Origin: an uncultured Clostridia bacterium
GTDB lineage: Bacteria > Bacillota > Clostridia > Christensenellales > CAG-1252
DNA length: 5,522 nt
Direction of reading: 5' to 3'
Assembly (NCBI GenBank): GCA_946626795.1
Contig: CAMOUZ010000083.1
Location: 1 to 5,522, forward strand
The notes under the pieces are model-generated. The model was not told the origin of the DNA and made no database searches. It was given only the letters and a program-made list of their open reading frames with translations. The position numbers were made by a program, and so were the translations under genes. Of the stretch, positions 1-5,522 are shown piece by piece (position 1 is the stretch's first letter; every line of letters starts with the position of its first letter).

Positions 1-643
1 TGTGCCTCCTGCTATTCGCGTCGAAGGGAGAGATGCGGACGAGGCGATGCACGCCTTTCTCCGCTTTGAGATAACCATAGGCATTGTCGCCGTCGATCTC
101 GAAGCTCACGCTCTTGATCCCCGCTTCGTCCCCCGGGAGGGAGTCCAGCACTTTCATCGAATAGCCATTCTTCTCCGCGTAACGCGAATACATACGGAAA
201 AGCATGCTGCACCAATCCTGCGCCTCTGTGCCGCCTGCGCCCGCGTGGAGGGTCAAGATGGCATCGCAAGCGTCGTGTTTGCCGCGGAGAAGTGCCGCGA
301 TCTTCATCGCCTCCGCTTCTTCGGAAAGCTTTTTGAGCTCTTCTTCCACGGTGGGGAGCTCGGAGAGAGCCTCCTCTGCTTCGGCAAGCTCGATAAGGAC
401 TTTTACGTCCGCCGCCGCCTCTTGCAGTTTCTTCACTTTACGGAGCTTGTCGGCGACTTGTTTGAGCTCCTTATTCACCCGCTGGCTCTTCGCCTGATCC
501 GTCCAAAATCCGTCTTGGTTCTGCTCCTCTTCCAATTCCTGCTTTCTCTTTTCGAGCGCAGGCACGTCGAGGGCGTCCGCCACTTCTCCTATCGTCTCGG
601 TGAGGGAGGCGAGCTTTGCTTTGCTGTCATCGAATTCTATCAT
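1..643 (-). CDS. prfB: Peptide chain release factor 2 (RF2), N-terminal 214 codons; 3' end outside window
   Basis: RF2 recognises UAA and UGA stop codons in the ribosomal A site and triggers hydrolysis of peptidyl-tRNA. The ATG at 643-641 opens a frame that stays open to the window edge (214 full codons). Residues 1 to about 115 are charged and helical, as in RF domain 1. HAGAGGTEAQDW lies at residues 133-144. GVHRLVRISPFDANSRRH ends the visible part, with the stop-recognition tripeptide SPF at 205-207, the same numbering as E. coli RF2. SPF rather than PxT separates it from RF1. The GGQ catalytic loop (about residue 250) is beyond the window. The start codon overlaps the secA stop as ATGA, with only a weak GGGAAG (654-649) as ribosome binding site, so translation is probably coupled to secA. 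There is no in-frame UGA at codon 26: codons 25-26 read CTC GAC, so the gene is continuous where many bacteria use a programmed +1 frameshift. Confidence 0.96.
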   Translation of the reverse strand, partial: MIEFDDSKAKLASLTETIGEVADALDVPALEKRKQELEEEQNQDGFWTDQAKSQRVNKELKQVADKLRKVKKLQEAAADVKVLIELAEAEEALSELPTVEEELKKLSEEAEAMKIAALLRGKHDACDAILTLHAGAGGTEAQDWCSMLFRMYSRYAEKNGYSMKVLDSLPGDEAGIKSVSFEIDGDNAYGYLKAEKGVHRLVRISPFDANSRRH

Positions 644-3309
644 ACGTTCTTCCCGCAACAATTCTTATATTTCTTTCCGCTTCCGCAGGGACAAGGGTCA
701 TTCCTGCCCGGCTCTTTATTCTGCTTTTGCATAGTAATGGTTTTCAGGCGATCCGCCGGCGAGACCCTTTTCTCCACGAGAAAGCGATCCTCTTTCAAGA
801 CGCGATACACGATGTCGCGCTGAATGGAGGCGATCATCTCGTCGAACATCTCAAAGCCTTCATTCGCATAGCTGATGACGGGATCGCGCTGTCCGATGGC
901 GCGAAGGCCGATGCCCTTACGCAAGGCGTCCATCGCGTCGATATGCTCGATCCACTTCCGATCCACCTCAAAGAGCATCACGCGGCGCTCGAAGCTACCG
1001 AAATCCAGCCCTGCGGCGTTGATGGCGTCCTGCTTATCGTCATAAGCATTCACGGCGGCGACGGCGACGGCTTTCACGATCTTGGCGAGGCTGAGCGAGG
1101 AAGCGAGCTCCTTCGTCACGACGTTCGAGCCTGCGGGCAAGAGCCTATCCTCGATCTCCTTATTGATCTTGTCATAATCCCAAAGGACGTAATCCTTTCC
1201 GTAATCGATGATCTGCGCGACGTATTCTTCGACAACGGCGGGGATCATCTTCACGATCTCCTCATGGACGTCCTCTTCCATCAGGACTTTATTTCTCTCC
1301 GCATAGATAATCTCGCGCTGACGATTCATCACGTCGTCATAAGCAAGGACGTGTTTACGCACGCTGTAATTGCGGTTTTCGACGGTCATCTGCGCGCGTT
1401 CGATGGAACGAGTCAGTATCTTCACTTCGATGGGGGTGTCCTCGTCCATACGCAAGGCATTCGCGACAGACTGCATACGCTCTCCGCCGAAGATCCTCGC
1501 GATGTCGTCCTCCATCGAGATATAGAAGACGGAGGAACCCACGTCGCCCTGTCTTCCGCTACGACCGCGAAGCTGATTATCGATGCGCCTGCTTTCGTGG
1601 CGCTCCGTGCCGATGACGCGAAGACCGCCCTGTTCGAGGACTTGCTCTTTCTCCGCGTCGGTCTGTTGCTTATACTCCTTATAGAAACGGTCGTAATCCG
1701 CTTTGGCGCGGACCGCCTCCTCCGAGAGCTCCTGTCCGAAACCCGTTGCCTCCACGATCGCTTCGTGAGAATAATTCTTATTCTCCAAAGCGGCGCGCGC
1801 AAGATAATCGGGATTTCCGCCGAGCATAATATCCGTACCGCGGCCCGCCATATTCGTGGCGATGGTCACCTGTCCGAGCCTGCCTGCCTGCGCGATGATC
1901 TCCGCCTCGCGCTCGTGATTCTTCGCGTTTAAGACGTTATGCGGAACGCGCTGTCTTTTCAAGAGATCGGAGAGCTCTTCACTCTTCTCCACGGAGATCG
2001 TGCCGACGAGCACGGGCTGCTTCCTCTCATAACAATCTTTGATGTCCTCGATGATGGCGCGGATCTTCGCCGCGCGCGTCTTATACAAACGATCATTTTG
2101 ATCCACGCGGCGAATGGGCTCATTCGTCGGGACCTGCACGACGTCAAGCCCATAGATCTGCTTAAACTCGGTCTCTTCCGTCTTCGCCGTACCCGTCATA
2201 CCCGAAAGCTTGGGATACATGCGGAAGAAATTCTGGAAGGTGATGGTGGCGAGGGTCTTATTCTCGTCCTTAATCTTCACGCCTTCCTTCGCCTCGATCG
2301 CCTGATGCAAGCCGTCGCTGAAACGACGCCCGATCATCAGTCTGCCCGTAAATTCGTCGATGATGATGACTTCATGGTCATTCACGATATAATCGCGGTC
2401 ACGCTTCATCATGAAATGCGCGCGGAGAGCGATGGTGATATTATGGTTAAGCTCGTTATTCTCGATGTCGCCGAGATTCTCGATGCCGAAATACCGCTCA
2501 GCTTTCTCTACGCCCGTCTCGGTGAGGCGGATGGCATTCTCTTTCTCATCCAGCTCATAGTAGGGCTCGCCGTTCGGATCGCCGCGATACAAGGTCTTCA
2601 CGAAAGCATTCACTTTCACATAAATATCGCTGCTCTTATCCGACTTTCCGGAGATGATGAGCGGGGTGCGGGCTTCGTCGATCAAGATGCTGTCCACCTC
2701 GTCGATGATGGCGAAATTCAGCCCTCTTTGCACCATATGCTCTTTCGAGATCGCCATATTGTCGCGGAGATAATCGAACCCGAGCGAATTATTCGTCGCA
2801 TAGACGATGTCGCATTTATACGCCTCTCTCTTCTCTTCCGTGCTCATTCCTTCGACGGAGACGCCGACGGTGAGACCGAGGAAACGATGGATCTTGCCCA
2901 TCCACTCGGCGTCACGCTTCGCGAGATAATCATTCACCGTGACGATATGCACGCCTTTTCCCGTAAGGGCATTCAGATACGCGGGGAGGGTGCTCACGAG
3001 GGTCTTACCTTCACCCGTGCACATCTCGGCGATCCTGCCTTGATGCAGGGCGATACCGCCGATGATCTGGACGGGATAATGCTTCATCTTCAAGACGCGC
3101 ATCGCGGCTTCACGCACCACGGCGTACGCTTCGGGGAGAAGGTCGTCGAGGGTGGCGCCTGCCGCCAGCCTTTCTTTGAACTCGGCTGTCATCCCCTTCA
3201 ACGCTTCGTCCGACATGGAAGCAAAGCGATCCGCAAGGAGCTCCACTTGATCCGAGATCTTGGTCAGCTTCGCGATCTGTCTTTCATTCGCACTCTTAAA
3301 TATACACAT
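640..3309 (-). CDS. secA: Preprotein translocase ATPase SecA
   Basis: SecA is the cytosolic/peripheral membrane ATPase that drives unfolded preproteins through SecYEG. Counting from the upstream ATG at 3315 (891 residues), the order is: MCTGEGKT Walker A at 98-105; VTVNDYLAKRD at 126-135; IIDEVDSILIDEARTPLI (Walker B) near 203-220; the preprotein cross-linking region about 225-370; SGMTGTA at 371-377; the second motor domain with NMAGRGTDIMLGG (488-500) and GTERHESRRIDNQLRGRSGRQGD split across 569-591; then helical scaffold/wing domains; and a SEC-C zinc tail CPCGSGKKYKNCC (875-887; CxCx8CC). Length is normal for the family. Residues about 501-563 form a longer linker than in B. subtilis SecA, as often seen in clostridia. 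I prefer the second ATG (3309): the GAGGTG at 3322-3317 is 7 nt from it but abuts the first ATG too closely. The protein would then have 889 residues. It has its own promoter and is followed directly by prfB. Confidence 0.99.
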   Translation of the reverse strand: MCIFKSANERQIAKLTKISDQVELLADRFASMSDEALKGMTAEFKERLAAGATLDDLLPEAYAVVREAAMRVLKMKHYPVQIIGGIALHQGRIAEMCTGEGKTLVSTLPAYLNALTGKGVHIVTVNDYLAKRDAEWMGKIHRFLGLTVGVSVEGMSTEEKREAYKCDIVYATNNSLGFDYLRDNMAISKEHMVQRGLNFAIIDEVDSILIDEARTPLIISGKSDKSSDIYVKVNAFVKTLYRGDPNGEPYYELDEKENAIRLTETGVEKAERYFGIENLGDIENNELNHNITIALRAHFMMKRDRDYIVNDHEVIIIDEFTGRLMIGRRFSDGLHQAIEAKEGVKIKDENKTLATITFQNFFRMYPKLSGMTGTAKTEETEFKQIYGLDVVQVPTNEPIRRVDQNDRLYKTRAAKIRAIIEDIKDCYERKQPVLVGTISVEKSEELSDLLKRQRVPHNVLNAKNHEREAEIIAQAGRLGQVTIATNMAGRGTDIMLGGNPDYLARAALENKNYSHEAIVEATGFGQELSEEAVRAKADYDRFYKEYKQQTDAEKEQVLEQGGLRVIGTERHESRRIDNQLRGRSGRQGDVGSSVFYISMEDDIARIFGGERMQSVANALRMDEDTPIEVKILTRSIERAQMTVENRNYSVRKHVLAYDDVMNRQREIIYAERNKVLMEEDVHEEIVKMIPAVVEEYVAQIIDYGKDYVLWDYDKINKEIEDRLLPAGSNVVTKELASSLSLAKIVKAVAVAAVNAYDDKQDAINAAGLDFGSFERRVMLFEVDRKWIEHIDAMDALRKGIGLRAIGQRDPVISYANEGFEMFDEMIASIQRDIVYRVLKEDRFLVEKRVSPADRLKTITMQKQNKEPGRNDPCPCGSGKKYKNCCGKNV

Positions 3310-3316
3310 AGACATT

Positions 3317-3322
3317 CACCTC
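3317..3322 (-). promoter_or_regulatory. secA ribosome binding site
   Basis: GAGGTG on the minus strand ends 7 nt before the ATG at 3309 and only 1 nt before the ATG at 3315. The spacing favours the downstream ATG as the main start (protein beginning MCIFKSANER). Both starts are in frame and differ by two residues (MS). Confidence 0.75.
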
Positions 3323-3329
3323 AAATACC

Positions 3330-3358
3330 ATTGTACTATAAAGTATAGTATAAGTAAA
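3330..3358 (-). promoter_or_regulatory. Probable sigma-70/SigA-type promoter of secA-prfB
   Basis: A -35 box TTTACT (3358-3353; 4 of 6 match to TTGACA) and a -10 box TACAAT (3335-3330; 5 of 6 match to TATAAT) are separated by exactly 17 bp in a markedly AT-rich island just upstream of secA. Transcription would start near 3323, leaving a leader of only about 14 nt before the ATG at 3309. Other -10-like hexamers (TATACT at 3352-3347 and 3347-3342, TATAGT at 3340-3335) lack a comparable -35 box at proper spacing, but alternative start sites are possible. Confidence 0.6.
3334..3350 (-). promoter_or_regulatory. Perfect 7-bp inverted repeat within the secA promoter spacer (candidate operator)
   Basis: The minus strand reads TACTATACTTTATAGTA: arms TACTATA and TATAGTA with a 3-nt centre CTT. 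It fills most of the space between the -35 and -10 boxes and overlaps the first two bases of the -10 box. That is a classic position for a dimeric repressor site. I do not recognise the regulator. Because the sequence is AT-rich and built from TATA-like units, chance or duplicated -10 elements could also explain it. Confidence 0.35.
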
Positions 3359-3367
3359 ATTATTTTA
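3355..3367 (-). repeat. 13-bp AT-rich palindrome upstream of the secA promoter
   Basis: TAAAATAATTTTA is a perfect palindrome around a central A, overlapping the -35 box (3358-3353) and lying 4 bp from the 3334-3350 inverted repeat. It could be an UP-like AT-rich element or part of a paired binding site. The low complexity makes it weak evidence alone. Confidence 0.3.
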
Positions 3368-3376
3368 GGCCTAGGC

Positions 3377-3390
3377 GGGCACGTACGCCC
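3377..3390 (-). other. Short GC hairpin in the comF-secA gap
   Basis: On the minus strand GGGCGTACGTGCCC can fold with a GGGCG/UGCCC stem (one G-U pair) and a UACG loop. Overlapping palindromes GCCTAGGC (3376-3369) and TAGGCCTA (3373-3366) follow immediately, then AAAATAATTTT. A weak terminator for read-through from comF, or no function, are both possible because no clean T-run follows the stem. Confidence 0.3.
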
Positions 3391-3474
3391 CCGTATTTTC
3401 GCCGATAAGCCGTTTTTTCTCCTTTTTCGCCGCACCCGCCGTCATCTTTCGACAGGAGGACGGAGAGATATCGG

Positions 3475-3530
3475 AAAAAAAGCTTCCGTCAGGCGCCGCC
3501 CGAAAACCCCTTCCCTTGGAGGGGAGGCTT
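3475..3530 (-). terminator. Possible Rho-independent terminator at the end of recD2-comF
   Basis: On the minus strand AAGCCTCC (3530-3523) can pair with GGAAGCTT (3487-3480; one C-A mismatch), enclosing an inner hairpin CCCCT/AGGGG-like segment, and the structure runs into seven T (3481-3475). This would end the recD2-comF transcript about where secA's own promoter region begins. The outer loop is large (about 35 nt) and includes coding sequence and the comF stop codon, so the strength is uncertain. Confidence 0.35.
3480..3530. repeat. Palindromic dispersed-repeat-like element fused to the 3' end of comF
   Basis: On the minus strand the unit begins AAGCCTCCCCTCCAAGGG, continues through GGGCGGCGCCTGACGGAAGC and ends at a T-run. 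The near-palindromic ends (AAGCCTCC / GGAAGCTT), the inner CTCCCCT-CCA-AGGGAAG foldback and the GACGGA segment resemble short palindromic repeats I recall as abundant in intergenic regions of gut clostridial genomes. It is not repeated elsewhere in this window, so the assignment rests on resemblance, not on observed copies. It encodes residues 241-253 and the stop codon of ComF. Confidence 0.4.
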
Positions 3531-4250
3531 CTCTTTCGTCGTGGCGAAAGTGAGCACATAGACTTTGCTTGCGCCCGCTTTCCTGAGGACGCCGGCAAGC
3601 TCGCTCGACGTGGCGCCCGTGGTGAGGACGTCGTCCACGAGAAGTACGCATTTCCCTTTCACGAGAGCGGGCTCCCTGACGACGAAAGCACCTTTCACAT
3701 TCGCTTCGCGGGCTTCTCTGCCGCCCGTCAGAAGGGAGGAGGTCAAGGTCTCTTTTACGCGTGCCGTCGCCTTCGCCGCAAGGGGGACGCCAAGGGAGGA
3801 AGATATCTCTTTCGCGAGAAGCTCACTTTGATTATACCCGCGCTCTTTCTCCCTCTTTTCGTGGAGCGGAACGGGGACGATGACCTCCGGCGCGATCCCT
3901 TCTTGCAAGAGGCAATCCGTCATATAGCGCGCGAGCGGAGAAGCGAGATAACGCTTATTCTCAAACTTGAAAGCCATCACGAGAGCCGCCGCCGCTCCCA
4001 CGTACGAGACGGGCGCAAAGGCGCGGTCGAAAGATTTCTCGTGCTCTTCGCAGTCGAGACAATACTCACCCTCTCCGAAAAGTTTTTTGCCGCATTTCAG
4101 GCAGCGATCGCCTTGGATGAGCTCTAATTTTTGATAACAATTCGTACAAGTCAAATACCCGTTTTTCGCGGGAAGCTCCCGCCCGCAAACGATGCAATTA
4201 TAATCCTTCACGAAGAGGAAAGAAAGGAGGCGCGAGATCTTATCCTTCAT
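3489..4250 (-). CDS. comF: ComF family protein (ComFC-type phosphoribosyltransferase-fold protein)
   Basis: ComF/ComFC proteins assist DNA uptake in naturally transformable bacteria, acting in the cytosol on incoming single-stranded DNA. Many hosts of the gene are not known to be competent. The 253-residue protein has four CxxC pairs (C19/C22, C35/C38, C50/C53, C64/C67), the usual N-terminal zinc-binding part. The phosphoribosyltransferase fold follows: VPVPLHEKREKERGYNQSELLAKE at about 125-148 and the PRPP-loop motif VLLVDDVLTTGAT at 202-214. The family usually has a Gln in the T-x-x-Q segment before the R..N..GAF motif; here the stretch reads ETLTSSLLTGGREA (167-180) without it. Normal family homology ends near FAT (235-237); the last 13 residues (KPPLQGKGFSGGA) come from a palindromic repeat. 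The start overlaps recD2 by 11 bp with no clear ribosome binding site, implying translational coupling. Confidence 0.95.
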   Translation of the reverse strand: MKDKISRLLSFLFVKDYNCIVCGRELPAKNGYLTCTNCYQKLELIQGDRCLKCGKKLFGEGEYCLDCEEHEKSFDRAFAPVSYVGAAAALVMAFKFENKRYLASPLARYMTDCLLQEGIAPEVIVPVPLHEKREKERGYNQSELLAKEISSSLGVPLAAKATARVKETLTSSLLTGGREAREANVKGAFVVREPALVKGKCVLLVDDVLTTGATSSELAGVLRKAGASKVYVLTFATTKEKPPLQGKGFSGGA

Positions 4251-5522
4251 ATCGGTCGGTCAAAAAACGCGTGAGCGCGGTGTGCCGCTTCTCTGTGTAA
4301 TTATTCTTGATCATCTTGATGACGTGCTGTCTGTCCCCGACGAGGACGACGGCGCGTTTGGCGCGGGTGATCGCCGTATAAAGGAGGTTGCGCGAGGTCA
4401 CGATGGGGTTATAACGCGAGATCGCCACGACCGCCACGGGAAATTCCGAGCCTTGGCTCTTATGCACGCTGATGGCGTAAGCAAGGGCGAGCTCGTCGAG
4501 ATCTCCCGCCGTATAGGTCGCCACTTTGCCGTCCTCGAACTGCACTTTCATCTCCGCTTCGGCGCGGTCTACTTCCAAGACCTTCCCGATGTCCCCATTA
4601 AAGACGCCCTCGCCGATCTCGAAGCCTTCTCCCTTGCGGAGCACCCAGCCGAGATGATAATTATTCACCATATGGATGACGCGATCCCCTTCGCGGAAGA
4701 TCCTGCCGCCATGCATAAGTTCTTTCTTTTCCAAAGAGGGAGCGTTCACCACTTTCTGCAACTCGGCATTCAGCTCCTCCACGCCGCCTTCGCCCTTTTT
4801 CAAGGGGGCGAGCACCTGCACTTCCGCGGGGTCTAAGGCAAAATAACGAGGCAACCGCTCCGTACAGAGCGAGATCACGTCCTTCACGATATTCCCCTCC
4901 TCCGCAGGCACGTTATCGAAGAAGAAATCGCGGCTTTTATTATCGAATTCGGGCACGTTTCCGCCATTGATCATATGCGCAAAAAGAGCGATATGGCTGT
5001 CTGCGGACTGCCGATAAATATGCGTGAGATACTTCACGGGGATCTTGCCGGAAGCGATGACGTCCGCGAGGATATTCCCCGCTCCGACGGAGGGAAGCTG
5101 ATCCTTATCCCCGACGAGGATGAGCTTGCCGCCCACCGGCACGGCGCGCAAGAGCGCATTGAAGACATATTCATCCGCCATGCTGATCTCGTCCACGATG
5201 ATGACTTCCGCGTCGATCTTGACCTCCGAGGAATAATCCCCCGCATGAAGTTCGAGGAGACGATGGATGGTCTTCGCTTCCGCGCCCGTCGCCTCGCTCA
5301 TCCTTTTCGCCGCGCGTCCCGTCGGCGCGGTCAGCGCGAAAGAATAGCCTTTGCCCTGCAAAAGCTCGATGATACATTTGATAATGGTGGTCTTGCCCGT
5401 CCCGGGGCCGCCCGTGATGACCACACACCCATTATTCACCGCCGCCGTAATGGCTTCCCGCTGCGCGGAATGAAGGGTGACCCCCTGCCTCTTCTCGAAG
5501 GCGGAGATCTCCTCTTCGAGAT
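4240..5522 (-). CDS. recD2: RecD-like ATP-dependent DNA helicase RecD2, C-terminal helicase part; 5' end outside window
   Basis: RecD2 is a 5'-3' SF1B DNA helicase found in bacteria independently of RecBC and involved in repair and replication-fork maintenance. The frame is open from the window edge. Numbering the 426 complete visible codons, it shows SAQREAI before the P-loop, GGPGTGKTT Walker A at 37-45, LTAPTGRAAKRM (motif Ia) at 66-77, VDEIS (Walker B) at 109-113, LVGDKDQLPS (motif III) at 135-144, the IYRQ motif at 168-171, YAISVHKSQGSEFP (motif V) at 348-361 and LYTAITRAKRA (motif VI) at 380-390. A long loop between them (about 275-345) matches the SH3-like insertion of RecD-type helicases. 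Family members are about 700-800 residues, so the missing part is the N-terminal domain. A GTG at 5439 is in frame but lies just before the P-loop and splits the helicase domain, so it is not the start. The TAA at 4242-4240 lies inside comF. Confidence 0.96.
   Translation of the reverse strand, partial: LEEEISAFEKRQGVTLHSAQREAITAAVNNGCVVITGGPGTGKTTIIKCIIELLQGKGYSFALTAPTGRAAKRMSEATGAEAKTIHRLLELHAGDYSSEVKIDAEVIIVDEISMADEYVFNALLRAVPVGGKLILVGDKDQLPSVGAGNILADVIASGKIPVKYLTHIYRQSADSHIALFAHMINGGNVPEFDNKSRDFFFDNVPAEEGNIVKDVISLCTERLPRYFALDPAEVQVLAPLKKGEGGVEELNAELQKVVNAPSLEKKELMHGGRIFREGDRVIHMVNNYHLGWVLRKGEGFEIGEGVFNGDIGKVLEVDRAEAEMKVQFEDGKVATYTAGDLDELALAYAISVHKSQGSEFPVAVVAISRYNPIVTSRNLLYTAITRAKRAVVLVGDRQHVIKMIKNNYTEKRHTALTRFLTDRYEG

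Noticed and set aside
12..269. Minus-strand 85-codon frame inside prfB.
   Set aside because: It is out of frame with RF2, Arg-rich, and overlaps the conserved GAGGTEAQDW-SPF region encoded in the correct frame.
2..823. 273-codon plus-strand frame opposite prfB and the end of secA.
   Set aside because: It is codon-aligned antisense to prfB, whose product is unmistakable RF2. The open frame follows from avoidance of the same codons.
616..3348. Two very long plus-strand frames (438 and 469 codons) antisense to nearly all of secA, in one register and separated by a single stop.
   Set aside because: They are codon-aligned with secA, and an antisense stop appears only where secA uses TTA, CTA or TCA. 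secA has one such codon in this span (TTA for Leu at 1932-1930). Strong codon bias explains the open frames; the translations show no recognisable domain.
3419..3424. AAGGAG on the minus strand in the comF-secA gap, resembling a ribosome binding site.
   Set aside because: No ATG, GTG or TTG follows at a usable distance.
3371..3445. Possible 24-residue micro-ORF downstream of comF on the minus strand.
   Set aside because: It has no ribosome binding site upstream of the ATG at 3445 and no similarity I recognise.
4240..5439. A shorter RecD2 starting at the GTG at 5439.
   Set aside because: The frame continues upstream to the window edge with conserved helicase sequence (SAQREAI just before the P-loop), so the GTG is internal.

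Overview
The window carries four protein-coding genes, all on the minus strand. In transcription order (right to left) they are recD2 (5' end cut off by the window edge), comF, secA and prfB (3' end cut off). The organism is probably a member of the Bacillota, most likely an uncultured clostridial, gut-type lineage. This rests on the recD2/comF-secA-prfB neighbourhood, a SecA with a C-terminal SEC-C zinc tail and a long insertion in its second nucleotide-binding domain, a GAGGTG-type ribosome binding site, and a short palindromic repeat of a kind I recall from such genomes. The genus cannot be told from this sequence. The genes are moderately GC-rich and almost avoid TTA/CTA/TCA codons, while the secA promoter is a sharp AT-rich island.

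Layout: positions 5522-4240 hold the helicase part of RecD2, overlapping comF (4250-3489) by 11 bp, so the two are almost certainly one transcript. A non-coding gap follows (about 3488-3310). Its comF-proximal end is a roughly 51-bp palindromic repeat that also encodes the last 13 residues and the stop of ComF and ends in a run of seven T (possible terminator). Its secA-proximal end is an AT-rich stretch with a good 17-bp-spaced sigma-70-type promoter, a perfect 7-bp inverted repeat inside the promoter spacer, and a ribosome binding site. secA (3309, or 3315, to 640) and prfB (643 to beyond position 1) overlap by ATGA and look translationally coupled.

Functionally, recD2 and comF belong to DNA processing (helicase; competence/ssDNA-associated protein). 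secA and prfB belong to protein export and translation termination. All four are ordinary housekeeping genes and I see no new enzymatic system, mobile gene cassette, CRISPR array or RNA gene. The points worth a second look are regulatory or evolutionary: an RF2 gene that is continuous exactly where E. coli prfB has its programmed frameshift, a palindromic repeat fused to the end of comF, and a possible operator buried in the secA promoter with a very short predicted leader.
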